This document shows, piece after piece, positions 1-9,681 of a stretch of 64,000 nt of DNA. Where the stretch lies: the NCBI RefSeq assembly GCF_000374465.1, contig NZ_KB894532.1:115616-179615 (forward strand), given 5' to 3'. This DNA comes from Ahrensia kielensis DSM 5890. Lineage in GTDB: Bacteria; Pseudomonadota; Alphaproteobacteria; Rhizobiales; Rhizobiaceae. The position numbers and the translations under genes were made by a program. Below the pieces are notes generated by a model. It made no database searches, had not been told where the DNA came from, and saw only the letters and a program-made list of their open reading frames with translations. Each line of letters starts with the position of its first letter. The stretch's first letter is position 1.

Positions 1-1
1 A

Positions 2-1384
2 TGGGCAAGCCTTCAAGATGGAACACCGCTTGTAACTGGTGAGCGGCGCGGCAAAGGCACCATTGTGCTTTTCCATGTGACAGCCGAAGCAACATGGTCG
101 AACCTGCCAATCAGCGGTTCGTTCGTTGATATGTTGCGCAGGATCGCAGATATCTCCGCCAATACAGGTGCTAGCGATAACACATCGCAGTCCGCAACGG
201 GCGAGGCCCTCAGCCCCCTTCGCACATTGCGCAGTGACGGCGAGCTGATTAACCCGCCCTCTTTTGTTAAGCCGCGCGACACGGCCAACACAGCTGTAAC
301 AACCTATGAAAATCCAGCTGGCCTATATGGGACGCAAGACGCATTTTCTGCGCTCAACATTCTAAATACAGGCGCAACATTAGAGCCATTTGTGTTGCCG
401 CAAACAGAGGTGTCAACAGAAGCGCTTCCCTATGCTGTTGCAGAAGAAACAGATCTTAGCGGCTGGCTCTTTGCCATAGCGTTTCTTTTGCTCATCATCG
501 ACACATTGGCCATGCTTTGGATTAATGGGCGTTTCAAACGCGGTTACAAATCAGCAGGTGCAAGTACCGCACTGCTCATAGCCATTGCCGCAATAAGCTT
601 TGCCCCAAGCCCTACCCATGCGCAGGACGCTAAACCCGGCGATGAGCTGTTGATTGAAAATCTTGATGCAACCCGCATCGGCTATGTGCTGACGGGTCGG
701 CAAGACACAGACACCATCACAAAAGCTGGCATCTCGGGCATTAGCCGTTATTTGGCATCGCGCACAGCGTTTGAGCCAAGCGATCCGGTTGGGCTTGATA
801 TAGAGACAGATGCGCTGGCCATCTATCCGCTAATTTATTTTCCCATTGATGCTGATGCCGACATGCCAAGTGAAACCGCAATTGCGCGGCTTGATGCTTA
901 TATGCAAGCTGGCGGCAGTATTCTGTTTGATACCCGCGATCAGATCGGCGGTTCATTCAGTTCAGGTCAAAGCCCTGAAAACCAACGCTTGCGCGATATC
1001 ATGCGTAACTTAAATGTGCCGCCCTTAGAGCCTGTGCCCGCAGACCACGTTCTAACCAAATCATTCTATATTTTGGATAGTTTTCCGGGCGTCTATGAAG
1101 GTTCGCCGCTTTGGGTTCAGGCAAGCAATGATGAAAATAATATCGACAGGCCTGTTCGTAGCGGTGATGGCGTATCTCCCATTCTTATTACCGGCAATGA
1201 TCTGGCAGGGGCTTGGGCACTCGATGAAAGCGGCGTGCCACTGCGCCCTATTGCATCTGGCAATCCCATGCAGCGCATTTATGCGTTTCGCACAGGTGTC
1301 AACATCATGATGTATATGCTGACCGGAAACTATAAAGCCGATCAGGTGCACATTCCTGCTCTGCTTGAAAGATTGGGGCAGTAA
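2..1384 (+). CDS. DUF4159-type membrane protein, C-terminal part (5' end outside window)
   Basis: The open frame runs in from the first bases of the window, so this is the C-terminal 460 residues or so of a longer protein. Family members usually have an N-terminal BatA-like membrane domain followed by a DUF4159 domain. Visible here are a membrane segment at about 150 residues into the ORF that begins at 65 (GWLFAIAFLLLIIDTLAMLW), a second hydrophobic stretch, and then a soluble domain of the DUF4159 type (IYPLIYFPID, GGSILFDTRDQ, DHVLTKSFYIL). The next gene starts on the base after the stop codon, so the two are co-transcribed. Such pairs usually lie in MoxR/BatA operons, where the role is thought to be envelope-linked but is not established. 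The family call is by motif recall. Confidence 0.8.
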   Translation, partial: WASLQDGTPLVTGERRGKGTIVLFHVTAEATWSNLPISGSFVDMLRRIADISANTGASDNTSQSATGEALSPLRTLRSDGELINPPSFVKPRDTANTAVTTYENPAGLYGTQDAFSALNILNTGATLEPFVLPQTEVSTEALPYAVAEETDLSGWLFAIAFLLLIIDTLAMLWINGRFKRGYKSAGASTALLIAIAAISFAPSPTHAQDAKPGDELLIENLDATRIGYVLTGRQDTDTITKAGISGISRYLASRTAFEPSDPVGLDIETDALAIYPLIYFPIDADADMPSETAIARLDAYMQAGGSILFDTRDQIGGSFSSGQSPENQRLRDIMRNLNVPPLEPVPADHVLTKSFYILDSFPGVYEGSPLWVQASNDENNIDRPVRSGDGVSPILITGNDLAGAWALDESGVPLRPIASGNPMQRIYAFRTGVNIMMYMLTGNYKADQVHIPALLERLGQ

Positions 1385-3472
1385 ATGACCAATTATTCCA
1401 TTGCCTTTGACCCGTTTTTGCCTTGGCCTGTTATCTGGATTGCGCTGGCGCTGGCCGTTCTTCTGTCTGGCATCATTATGGCTTTGCGCACGCGAGGCAG
1501 CATCTTGCGTGCACTCGCTTTCTTGGCCCTTGCCATTGCGCTTGCCAATCCTGTTATCAGCCAAGAAGACCGCACAGCTTTGCCAACCAGCGTTGCGATC
1601 ATCGTCGATGAAAGCCAAAGCCAGCGGCTTGATGGCCGCACCGAAACCACCGCGCAAGCGGTGGAGCGCTTAACCGCCAATTTTGAGCGTTATGACCAAT
1701 TCGATGTGCGGGTGATTGAAACAGCCAAAACAGAAACTGCAAACACACAGACCGAGACCCGCCTTTTCGAAGCGTTGCGCTCTGTCTTTCGCGATGTACC
1801 ACCCGCGCGCATTGGCGGCGCGGTCTTCATCACCGATGGGCAAGTGCATGATGTACCAAACATCAGCGAAGCGCTGGGATTTGAGGCGCCAGTTCATGCG
1901 CTGATTACCGGACATCCAGACGAATATGACCGCAAGGTGCAATTGGTTAAAACACCGCGCTTTGCAATTGTTGGCGATCCGGTTCAAGTCAGCTACCGTA
2001 TCGAACACCAAGGCAACGTGCCGCAAGGCAATGAAAATGTTGAAGTGTCGATCTATCGCAATGGCGAGTTACTGGCCATTGAACAAGCGCTGGCCAATGA
2101 AACATTTGAAGCTAAGATCGAGCTTGATCGTTCGGGCAAAAACATTATCGAATTTGCAACCGATGAAATTGACGGCGAACTGACGGGCAATAATAACCGT
2201 GCGGTTGTGCGCATTGAAGGCATTCGTGAGAATTTGCGGGTGCTACTGGTTTCTGGCGAACCACACTCTGGTGAGCGCACATGGCGCAATTTGCTGAAAT
2301 CCGATGCGTCGGTTGATCTGGTTCATTTTACGATTTTGCGGCCGCCTGAAAAACAGGACGGCACGCCAATCAACGAGCTGTCTTTGATTGCTTTTCCAAC
2401 GCGCGAATTATTTGTCGAGCGGATCGAGGATTTTGATCTGATCGTGTTTGACCGCTATCAAAACCGCAATGTTTTACCCGTGCTTTATTATGATTATATC
2501 GCCGAATATGTGCGCAGTGGCGGTGCACTGCTGATTGCCGCTGGCGATGAATATGCTGGCGATACGTCCGTTGCACGAACGCCCTTGTTTAATGCGCTGC
2601 CTGCGGTTCCCACGGGCCAAGTTCAGATGGCAGGTTATTACCCGCGCATCAGCGATGACGGCAAACGGCATCCGGTGACACGCGACTTACCGGGCGGTGC
2701 AGACGAGCCACCAAATTGGGGCCGCTGGTTCCGCACCGTTGATGTGCAGGATGTTAAAGGCACCACCATCATGCAGGCAGCGAATGACAAACCGCTGCTT
2801 GTCTTAGACGAATATGGCGAAGGCCGTGTCGGCTTGATGCTGTCAGATCATGGCTGGCTATGGGCACGCGGCTTTGAAGGCGGCGGACCACATGTGAATT
2901 TATATCGCCGTTTAGCGCATTGGTTGATGAAAGAACCGGACCTTGAAGCCGAAGCTTTAACCGCAGAACCAGATGGTCAGGCATTAAAAGTCAGCCGCCA
3001 AACAATGGCTGATGCTGCAGACGCAGTAACCATTATTGCGCCCGATGGTCAGGAGATAATTCTGGAGCTGCAAAAGACCGATGAAGGACTGTTTGAAGGC
3101 ACTTATGAAACCAACCAGATAGGCCTTTTTGAAGTATCCGATGCAACCAAATCCACGCTTGCGCATATCGGTCCTATCAATGCGCCAGAGTTCCGCGATA
3201 TGATTTCCACAGCGGATATTTTAAAGCCTTACCTTGACGAAGTTCGCGGTGATACACGCCGCTTGTTGAACGGTGACGGCGATATCAATGTGCCAAACAT
3301 TTTGCCAATACGCAGCAATGTTGAGACATCGGGCCGTGATTGGATTGGCTTTAAAATGACGAAAGAAACCGAATTGCGTGGCATCAACCGCCAAGGCGTG
3401 TTCGCTGGTTTTCTTGGGCTAGCCTTACTACTGCTTGCCTTCAGCGCGATGTGGTATCGTGAGGGCAAATAG
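1385..3472 (+). CDS. Large membrane-anchored protein of the MoxR/DUF4159 operon
   Basis: This 695-residue protein starts directly after the DUF4159 stop codon. It has two N-terminal membrane segments (about residues 10-60) and one at the C terminus (FLGLALLLLAFSAMWY). Between them lies a large periplasmic or soluble region with a VWA-like stretch near residue 70 (VAIIVDESQS, reminiscent of a MIDAS DxSxS) and later a glutamine-amidotransferase-like fold (GGALLIAAGDEYAG; GRVGLMLSDHGWLW). The membrane-VWA-membrane layout is typical of uncharacterised proteins downstream of DUF4159 genes in alphaproteobacteria. Function is unknown; a chaperone or envelope-assembly role with the upstream MoxR ATPase is inference. 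Confidence 0.8.
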   Translation: MTNYSIAFDPFLPWPVIWIALALAVLLSGIIMALRTRGSILRALAFLALAIALANPVISQEDRTALPTSVAIIVDESQSQRLDGRTETTAQAVERLTANFERYDQFDVRVIETAKTETANTQTETRLFEALRSVFRDVPPARIGGAVFITDGQVHDVPNISEALGFEAPVHALITGHPDEYDRKVQLVKTPRFAIVGDPVQVSYRIEHQGNVPQGNENVEVSIYRNGELLAIEQALANETFEAKIELDRSGKNIIEFATDEIDGELTGNNNRAVVRIEGIRENLRVLLVSGEPHSGERTWRNLLKSDASVDLVHFTILRPPEKQDGTPINELSLIAFPTRELFVERIEDFDLIVFDRYQNRNVLPVLYYDYIAEYVRSGGALLIAAGDEYAGDTSVARTPLFNALPAVPTGQVQMAGYYPRISDDGKRHPVTRDLPGGADEPPNWGRWFRTVDVQDVKGTTIMQAANDKPLLVLDEYGEGRVGLMLSDHGWLWARGFEGGGPHVNLYRRLAHWLMKEPDLEAEALTAEPDGQALKVSRQTMADAADAVTIIAPDGQEIILELQKTDEGLFEGTYETNQIGLFEVSDATKSTLAHIGPINAPEFRDMISTADILKPYLDEVRGDTRRLLNGDGDINVPNILPIRSNVETSGRDWIGFKMTKETELRGINRQGVFAGFLGLALLLLAFSAMWYREGK

Positions 3473-3473
3473 A

Positions 3474-3501
3474 GCGTTTCACACTTCAAAATATGAAACG
3501 C
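3474..3501. terminator. Convergent terminator hairpin
   Basis: An inverted repeat, GCGTTTCA (3474-3481) and TGAAACGC (3494-3501), lies in the 35-base gap between the plus-strand membrane gene and the converging GNAT gene. It probably ends both transcripts. There is no long T run. Confidence 0.5.
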
Positions 3502-3507
3502 CTCTCA

Positions 3508-4065
3508 TCAATTGGGCAGTATGTCGCTATGTGAAATAAGCCCTGCCATAGCGGACGGGTCAAACCCACCAAGCGGGCAAACGAGCAACCGGTTAAGGTC
3601 AACGGGCCCCGGCATCAACACATTGCGTTTAGCCACAACATCAAAGCCAAGCGGACCATAATATGGCTGGTCGCCAACAAGCATAAGATAGTCAGCACTT
3701 ACCTGCTTGGCAGCTTCCACACATTTGGCGACAAGTGCTTTGCCAACACCCTGTTTTTGCAAATTAGGCACAACGCATAAAGGGCCAAGCAACAGTCCCT
3801 TTGAACGGCTAACCGATGTTGTAACCCATGTCAGCCGAACGCTGCCAATCATCTTACCATCTGGCTGCGTTGCCACAAAAGACAGTTCAGGATCGTGAGA
3901 ACCCTGTTCACGCACGCGGAAAGCTGCCCGTGTAAACCGGCCCGGTCCAAACACAGTTTCATGTAGCTGTTCTATCGTTTGGTGATGCGCTTTGGTTTCA
4001 AGCGAAATCGTAAATGACGGAGCTGTGGCGTGAGTTGCCAGTGAGGCAGAGGATTGTTGTTTCAT
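3508..4065 (-). CDS. GNAT family N-acetyltransferase (YhbS-like)
   Basis: A 185-residue acetyl-CoA-dependent N-acetyltransferase. The core contains the LLGPLCVVPNLQKQGVGKAL stretch, which carries the acetyl-CoA-binding Q-x-x-G-x-G/A signature. The C-terminal part (MLVGDQPYYGPLGFDVV) is typical of the YhbS/COG3153 group. I chose the internal ATG at 4065 because the upstream 14 residues are poorly conserved in character. The substrate is not predictable. It converges on the preceding operon and stands alone. Confidence 0.85.
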   Translation of the reverse strand: MKQQSSASLATHATAPSFTISLETKAHHQTIEQLHETVFGPGRFTRAAFRVREQGSHDPELSFVATQPDGKMIGSVRLTWVTTSVSRSKGLLLGPLCVVPNLQKQGVGKALVAKCVEAAKQVSADYLMLVGDQPYYGPLGFDVVAKRNVLMPGPVDLNRLLVCPLGGFDPSAMAGLISHSDILPN

Positions 4066-4323
4066 GAGAAATCCAGAATTTAAAAGCGCATAGGAAAAAG
4101 CCCGCAAACAGGCACAAAGATTTTTTCCTATCGTCGTCGGAGCGACGAAATATGTTCAGCTTTTAAAATCATGACATTCCGGTAGCACCAGATCATGCAA
4201 CCGTAAAGATACTTTTTTACTGTTGCGCTATTTTACCGTGACGCACTGTTCACACTTTCACCTGATGATTGCTGCGACTGTTCGCTCTAAATATACAATA
4301 ACTCAAGAATGACGGAGACAAAA

Positions 4324-5301
4324 ATGGGCTTACTAATCGACGGGCAATGGCACGACAAATGGTACGATACAAAATCCAGCGGCGGTCGGTTTGAGCGCAA
4401 GGAAGCCAGCTTCCGCAATTGGGTAACCGCAGATGGCACAGCGGGCCCATCCGGTGACAGCGGCTTTAAGGCAGAGGCAGGGCGTTATCATCTTTACGTT
4501 TCACTCGCCTGCCCATGGGCGCACCGAACGCTGATTTTCCGTAAACTCAAAAAACTTGAAGATCTGATATCCGTATCAGTGGTTCATCATTATATGGCCG
4601 CGGATGGTTGGACATTTAAAACCGATGATGCAGCTAAGGGTGATGATCTTTTCGGCTCAACTTTCATGCGCGAAATCTATCAAAAGGCGCAGCCTGATGT
4701 GACAACACGCGTCACAGTGCCGGTCTTGTGGGACAAGAAAAACAACACGATCGTTTCCAACGAATCTTCTGAAATCATCCGTATGTTTAATTCAGCGTTC
4801 AACGAGATCACTGGCGACCACACCGATTACTATCCAGAAGCATTGCGTAGCGACATCGACGCGATTAATGATCGCATTTATAAAACGGTCAATAATGGTG
4901 TGTACCGCTCTGGCTTTGCAACAACGCAAGAAGCTTATGAAGAGGCCGTTTATCCGCTGTTTGATACATTGGACATGCTGGAAGAACGATTGAGTACCAA
5001 GCGCTATCTTATGGGTGATCAAATCACTGAAGCGGATTGGCGGCTATTTACAACGCTTGTGCGTTTTGATCCGGTTTATTTTGGTCACTTCAAATGTAAC
5101 ATTCGCCGCATCGCCGATTACCCGAACATTTGGAATTACACGAAGGAACTATACCAGATTGAAGGTGTCGCTGAGACTGTGAACATGCACCACATCAAGG
5201 CGCATTATTACGCAAGCCATGAGACCATCAACCCAACACGCATTGTGCCCGTTGGCCCCGATGTTGATTTCTCTCAAAGCCATGACCGCGCGCGGCTCTA
5301 A
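4324..5301 (+). CDS. Glutathionyl-hydroquinone reductase (Xi-class glutathione transferase)
   Basis: A 325-residue protein that reduces glutathionyl-hydroquinones to hydroquinones. It carries the family active-site stretch CPWAHRTLIFRKLKKLE, with the catalytic Cys in CPWAHR, and the C-terminal all-helical GST domain (YLMGDQITEADWRLFTTLVRFDPVY). The chosen start is the ATG at 4324, preceded by GGAGA five to six bases upstream; another in-frame ATG at 4309 has no such site. It acts in the cytosol in quinone detoxification. It is monocistronic, with a convergent NUDIX gene abutting its stop. Confidence 0.93.
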   Translation: MGLLIDGQWHDKWYDTKSSGGRFERKEASFRNWVTADGTAGPSGDSGFKAEAGRYHLYVSLACPWAHRTLIFRKLKKLEDLISVSVVHHYMAADGWTFKTDDAAKGDDLFGSTFMREIYQKAQPDVTTRVTVPVLWDKKNNTIVSNESSEIIRMFNSAFNEITGDHTDYYPEALRSDIDAINDRIYKTVNNGVYRSGFATTQEAYEEAVYPLFDTLDMLEERLSTKRYLMGDQITEADWRLFTTLVRFDPVYFGHFKCNIRRIADYPNIWNYTKELYQIEGVAETVNMHHIKAHYYASHETINPTRIVPVGPDVDFSQSHDRARL

Positions 5302-5751
5302 CTACCAAATTTTGGAAATCGCTTTGCCATCTATGATTTCTGCCAGTCGATCACGAACCCCTTGGGTCGTCTCGGCTGGTAGATCATCAATGGCAAACCA
5401 GCCAAGCTCAGCAATTTCACCAGCCTGTTTCTTCAAAGTGCCGGAAAAATTAGACAAAGTATAAACTGCAACATGGTCCCGCTTTGTCACCTTGCGATTG
5501 AGATATAGACCAAATAGCTGTGCAGGCTCGCTCGTGAGCAAACCAGTTTCTTCTTTGAGCTCGCGCAAAACTGCGTCTTGGCATGCCTCGCCAGCATCAA
5601 CGCCGCCGCCTGGAAAATGCCATCCCGCCACATAGGTATGGCGCACCAATAAAACGCGCTTCTGATCGTCAATCACAACAGCGCGCACGCCAAGCGTCAT
5701 TGGCCGCGAGAACAAAAACCACAAATGAAACAGACGAGTTTTAATGGACAT
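5302..5751 (-). CDS. NUDIX hydrolase
   Basis: A 149-residue pyrophosphohydrolase with a complete NUDIX box (GGVDAGEACQDAVLRELKEE followed by TGLL; pattern G-x5-E-x7-REUxEExGU). The substrate class is unknown. The start at 5751 is favoured by AAAGG four bases upstream; a longer form from 5799 is possible. Its stop abuts the stop of the glutathionyl-hydroquinone reductase. Confidence 0.87.
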   Translation of the reverse strand: MSIKTRLFHLWFLFSRPMTLGVRAVVIDDQKRVLLVRHTYVAGWHFPGGGVDAGEACQDAVLRELKEETGLLTSEPAQLFGLYLNRKVTKRDHVAVYTLSNFSGTLKKQAGEIAELGWFAIDDLPAETTQGVRDRLAEIIDGKAISKIW

Positions 5752-5840
5752 GGGGCCTTTATGCATTAATGAGCGAAGAAACGAAATAAAATTTTGCATG
5801 AAGCGTTTACGACATGCTTATAAGGCGTTAGCTAATAAAA

Positions 5841-6752
5841 ATGGGTTTCACACTTGCACATATTTCCGATGTTCATCTCGGACCACTACCCAAAGCAAAG
5901 CTACGCGAATTAGCCAGCAAACGTGTAACTGGCTATATTAACTGGCAACGCAACCGCGCAGGTAATCTTGGCGGCGCAACACTCAATAGCCTCATCAGCG
6001 AGCTTGCCCGTGAAAATGCTGACCATGTGGCTATAACAGGTGACTTGATCAATATCGGTCTCGATGCCGAAGTCGTGGCAGCGGGCGAATGGCTACGCGC
6101 TAATTTTGATCCTCAAACCACAACCGTCGTGCCAGGCAATCATGATGCCTATATATCGGGAACTTTGGCCAAAGCCATCAAAGCTTGGTGGCCATATATG
6201 ACCAATGATGATCAGCAAAATTACGTTAAAGGCGAAACATTTCCGTTTTTGCGTGTGCGTGACAATGTGGCAATCATCGGGGTTTCCAGCGCCGTTGCAA
6301 CACCGGCCTTTGTTGCTGCAGGCCGCTTCGGCAAACGCCAATCGGTAAAGCTGATCAAGCTATTAGAACAAACACGTGAGGCTGGCTTGTTCCGTGTGGT
6401 GATGATCCACCACCCGCCTGTGCGCAATGCGACACCGCCACATAAACGCTTATATGGCATTGGCCTTTTCCAGAAGGTCATTCGCGAATATGGCGCAGAA
6501 CTGGTTTTGCACGGCCACACCCATTTGCCACAACGCCATGAGATTGAAGGCCCAAACGGCACCAAAGTTCCAGTGATTGGCGTACCTTCTGCCAGCCAAA
6601 GCGGCGGCGGCCGCAAACCAGCTGCGGCCTATAATCATTTTGTTATTTCAGGAGAGCCGGGCCAATGGCATTGCACATTGACCTCTCACAGCGTGAATTC
6701 TGCGACAGCCTCAACTTTTGATATTACTGACAGCCGCAAACTCTACGGTTAG
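5841..6752 (+). CDS. Metallophosphoesterase (CpdA-like calcineurin fold)
   Basis: A 303-residue protein with all the calcineurin-like metal motifs in order: HISDVHLG near the N terminus, GDLINIG, GNHDAY, MIHHPP and the C-terminal HGHTH. This order matches the class III cyclic nucleotide phosphodiesterase group and related DNA-repair phosphoesterases, so cAMP phosphodiesterase activity is possible but not demonstrated. It is divergent from the NUDIX gene, with a 90-base gap, and converges with the next gene. Confidence 0.88.
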   Translation: MGFTLAHISDVHLGPLPKAKLRELASKRVTGYINWQRNRAGNLGGATLNSLISELARENADHVAITGDLINIGLDAEVVAAGEWLRANFDPQTTTVVPGNHDAYISGTLAKAIKAWWPYMTNDDQQNYVKGETFPFLRVRDNVAIIGVSSAVATPAFVAAGRFGKRQSVKLIKLLEQTREAGLFRVVMIHHPPVRNATPPHKRLYGIGLFQKVIREYGAELVLHGHTHLPQRHEIEGPNGTKVPVIGVPSASQSGGGRKPAAAYNHFVISGEPGQWHCTLTSHSVNSATASTFDITDSRKLYG

Positions 6753-6753
6753 A

Positions 6754-7422
6754 TTAGCCGAAAATACTATCGCGGAAAGCCAACAGAAGCGTGCCGCCAA
6801 CAACGAAAGCCGCGATCAAAAACCAGCCAACTTTGCTCGCAGCTGTTTTGCTCGCACGATCCTTGGCAGCCATTGAAACTTCTTCAACAACCGTTTCCTT
6901 TTCCTCGGCAGCTTGATCAGCATGCTTTGAGGCTTCTTCGCTGGCAATATCTTGAGCAGCCTTCTCTTCATCGGCAACTGTTTGAGTGCGATACGAAATA
7001 TCATCGCCAGCAAACGCCAATTCACGTTCATAAATACGCTCGGCAATATACTTGGTAACAGACTGCGCAATCGGTTCAATCGCAGTGCCTTCTGCAAGGG
7101 TGAGACGCCCCAGACGGCTATCGCGAACGAAACGATATTGGCGACGGTCTTTGCCCATCATCACATGCGCCGTTGCATCAATCCAAAGGCGCGGCTGAAG
7201 GCCAGAAGAAATAGCAAAATCAAAGCGCTCGTCATCAAGCGGCACTTCGTCAAACACAGGTTTAAGTTCCTGTGCAAGAAGCTCAAGACGTGCGCGGTCC
7301 GCTTCCTTCATATCGATGACAATATCGCCGCGCTCGGCCGAAGCGATTTTTATATCGCGCACGGCATCGACAAGGCTGCTTTTGGGTGCGTTTTTCACGC
7401 GATCGGGTCGATCAAAGGCCAT
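6754..7422 (-). CDS. Conserved protein with C-terminal membrane anchor
   Basis: A 222-residue protein I do not recognise by name. It has an acidic and basic soluble region including GLQPRLWIDATAHVMMGKDR, a charged Ala/Glu-rich linker (likely coiled), and a single C-terminal membrane segment (VGWFLIAAFVVGGTLLLAF), so it is probably tail-anchored in the inner membrane. The ATG at 7422 has GGAG six bases upstream and is preferred over upstream starts at 7458 or 7506, which lack a clear ribosome site. Confidence 0.75.
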   Translation of the reverse strand: MAFDRPDRVKNAPKSSLVDAVRDIKIASAERGDIVIDMKEADRARLELLAQELKPVFDEVPLDDERFDFAISSGLQPRLWIDATAHVMMGKDRRQYRFVRDSRLGRLTLAEGTAIEPIAQSVTKYIAERIYERELAFAGDDISYRTQTVADEEKAAQDIASEEASKHADQAAEEKETVVEEVSMAAKDRASKTAASKVGWFLIAAFVVGGTLLLAFRDSIFG

Positions 7423-7636
7423 TTGTGGCTCCAAATACGCTAACTCATTATTAACCATAATTGGGGCGGCTTTAGGTTTGTTGCAAGGGAAATGATGATA
7501 TCGCATGCATTACACCCAACATTACTGCCAAATCGGGCGAAAAAACGTGTTTACGTTCCGCTTTATGCAAAAATGGGCATGAAGCACTTAACTGCGCTTC
7601 ACACCCAAATCTTCGTCAAAGTTCAAAAATTATAGC

Positions 7637-9346
7637 TTAAGCTTTGCGGGCCAGTACACGGTTTACCGCAGACAAAATAGCTTCAAGCGACGAAGCCACG
7701 ATGTTCTTATTGATACCCGCGCCAAAGACAGTTTCGCCATCAATATCAAGCTGCATATAGGTAATCGCAGCGGCATTTGAGCCGTGCTGTAGCGAGTGCT
7801 CAGAATAATCACTCACCGAAATGTTCATGCCAAACTCTTTTGAAAGCGCGTCCACAAAGCCGTCAATCGGCCCTGTTCCCTTGCCCTCAATCGTCTTGGC
7901 CTGATTACCGTCAATAATATTAGCGCGCACAATACGCACTTCACTGTCGCTGCTATCGGCTTCAGTCGCATGGCCCTCAAACCGCAACCGAGGCGATTCA
8001 GGCTTCACATAGGTCGCCATGAACACATCATAGATGCGCTGCGAAGAAAGCTCTGTACCTTCACTGTCCGTGATATTCTGCACTTCCTGACGGAATTCAA
8101 TTTGCAAATTACGCGGCAAATTCAAGCCGAAATCCTGTTGCAGAATATAGGCAATACCGCCCTTACCCGATTGCGAATTAATGCGGATGATCGCCTCATA
8201 AGAGCGGCCCACATCTTGCGGGTCAATCGGCAAATATGGCACTTCCCAAAGCTTGCCGTCGGTCTCTTTGATCGACTTCATACCCTTATTGATCGCATCT
8301 TGGTGCGAGCCAGAAAAGGCCGTGTAAACAAGCTCGCCAACATAAGGATGCCGCTCAGGAATAGTGAGCTGGTTACAATGCTCATACACATCGCGAATAT
8401 GGTTGATGTCTGAAATATCAAGTTCAGGATCAACGCCTTGCGTCAACATATTCAAAGCCAATGTCACAAGATCGACATTACCTGTGCGCTCGCCATTCCC
8501 AAACAAAGTGCCTTCAACACGGTCAGCACCGGCAAGCAAACCAAGCTCGGTCGCTGCAATGCCCGTGCCGCGGTCATTATGTGGATGCAGTGAAATGATG
8601 ATATTTTCACGGTTATCGAGATGGCGGCCAATCCATTCCATCTGATCTGCGTGAATATTTGGCGTGGACATTTCAACGGTCGCTGGCAAATTGAGGATAA
8701 GCTTGTTTTCAGCTGTCGGCTGCATAATTTCAGTCACCGCATTACAAATTTCCAGCGCGACTTCCATTTCAGTGCCGGTAAAACTTTCCGGTGAATATTC
8801 AAAGCGGTAACCGCCGCCTGCTTTTGCCGCCATATCAGCGACCATTTTCGCAGCATCAGTGGCGATCTGCTTAATGCCTGCCACATCCTTGTTAAACACC
8901 ACACGGCGCTGCAATTCAGAGGTCGAATTGTAGAAATGAACAATCGGGCTTTTAGCGCCTTTAAGCGATTCAAATGTGCGCGTGATAAGCTCTTCGCGGC
9001 ACTGAACCAAGACTTGAAGCGAAACATCGTCGGGCACATTGCCCTCTTCCACACACCAACGCGCAAAATCAAAATCTGTTTGCGAAGCCGATGGAAAGCC
9101 GATTTCAATCTCTTTAAAACCCATTTGCAAAAGCAGCGCAAACATGCGGGTTTTGCGCTCATGACCCATTGGCTCAACAAGCGCCTGATTACCATCACGC
9201 AAATCTACCGAACACCAAATTGGCGCTTTTTCAATTGTTTTGGATGGCCAAGTACGGTCGCTCATATCCATTGGCGGATAAGCGCGATATTTGGAAGCGG
9301 CCGCAGCCATGCTCTTCATGCCTTGGGTGGAAGAAGTTTTCGTCAT
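7637..9346 (-). CDS. leuA: 2-isopropylmalate synthase
   Basis: First committed enzyme of leucine synthesis, condensing acetyl-CoA and 2-oxoisovalerate. The 569-residue protein has the DRE-TIM barrel signature (SVDLRDGNQALVEPMGHERK), the metal-binding HPHNDRGTG motif and a C-terminal regulatory LeuA dimer domain (VFGAGINKNIVASSLEAIL), so leucine feedback inhibition is likely. It belongs to the longer proteobacterial/actinobacterial LeuA type. The start at 9346 has GAGG six bases upstream. A leader peptide with four consecutive Leu codons lies upstream, so expression is probably set by attenuation. Confidence 0.96.
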   Translation of the reverse strand: MTKTSSTQGMKSMAAAASKYRAYPPMDMSDRTWPSKTIEKAPIWCSVDLRDGNQALVEPMGHERKTRMFALLLQMGFKEIEIGFPSASQTDFDFARWCVEEGNVPDDVSLQVLVQCREELITRTFESLKGAKSPIVHFYNSTSELQRRVVFNKDVAGIKQIATDAAKMVADMAAKAGGGYRFEYSPESFTGTEMEVALEICNAVTEIMQPTAENKLILNLPATVEMSTPNIHADQMEWIGRHLDNRENIIISLHPHNDRGTGIAATELGLLAGADRVEGTLFGNGERTGNVDLVTLALNMLTQGVDPELDISDINHIRDVYEHCNQLTIPERHPYVGELVYTAFSGSHQDAINKGMKSIKETDGKLWEVPYLPIDPQDVGRSYEAIIRINSQSGKGGIAYILQQDFGLNLPRNLQIEFRQEVQNITDSEGTELSSQRIYDVFMATYVKPESPRLRFEGHATEADSSDSEVRIVRANIIDGNQAKTIEGKGTGPIDGFVDALSKEFGMNISVSDYSEHSLQHGSNAAAITYMQLDIDGETVFGAGINKNIVASSLEAILSAVNRVLARKA

Positions 9347-9436
9347 AATATCCTCGTCGTGCAAGCAGCTTTACGCATTTCTTATGCGCGGGCTTAACGC
9401 TTGCCAGCTAATTATTCAATGTTCATGATGGAAGAA

Positions 9437-9480
9437 GGGGCAGGCTTTTGATCGCCGAGGATACGACCACCCGGCGCCCC
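9437..9480 (-). promoter_or_regulatory. Candidate leu attenuator hairpin
   Basis: On the minus strand, GGGGC directly after the leader stop can pair with GCCCC about 40 bases on, with a nested CGCCG/CGGCG stem, followed by TTCTTCC. The U tract is weak, so this is a candidate attenuator stem rather than a certain terminator. It lies between the leader peptide and leuA. Confidence 0.5.
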
Positions 9481-9606
9481 TTATGAACGGGCCGAGCGAT
9501 CGCTTCTAAGTAGGAGGAGAGCTTTGCGACGACGCGCAGCAGCATTCGCTGCTGCAATAGCAGTTAGCGATAAGGCGGCTAGCAATGTTAAAATTGTCAT
9601 GCTCAT
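9481..9606 (-). CDS. leuL: leu operon leader peptide
   Basis: A 41-codon ORF upstream of leuA (or 39 codons from the second ATG at 9600). Near its C terminus it has four consecutive Leu codons (CTC CTC CTA CTT, giving KALLLLR), with three further Leu codons earlier. It ends immediately before the candidate attenuator stem. Ribosome stalling at the Leu run under leucine starvation would favour read-through into leuA. This is the expected layout of a ribosome-dependent attenuator in alphaproteobacteria. Confidence 0.75.
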   Translation of the reverse strand: MSMTILTLLAALSLTAIAAANAAARRRKALLLLRSDRSARS

Positions 9607-9681
9607 AAAACGAACGTAGCAAAGTTTCATCAGAGTGCAAGAGCGAAAATAGACAAAGGTGAAAGTGTCACGGGCAATTGT

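Noticed and set aside
1061..1657. Minus-strand ORF of 198 codons
   Set aside because: Antisense to the DUF4159 gene and its neighbour, both of which continue as open, motif-bearing frames.
6952..7443. Plus-strand ORF of 163 codons
   Set aside because: Antisense shadow of the tail-anchored protein gene; composition rich in Arg, His and Asn without motifs.
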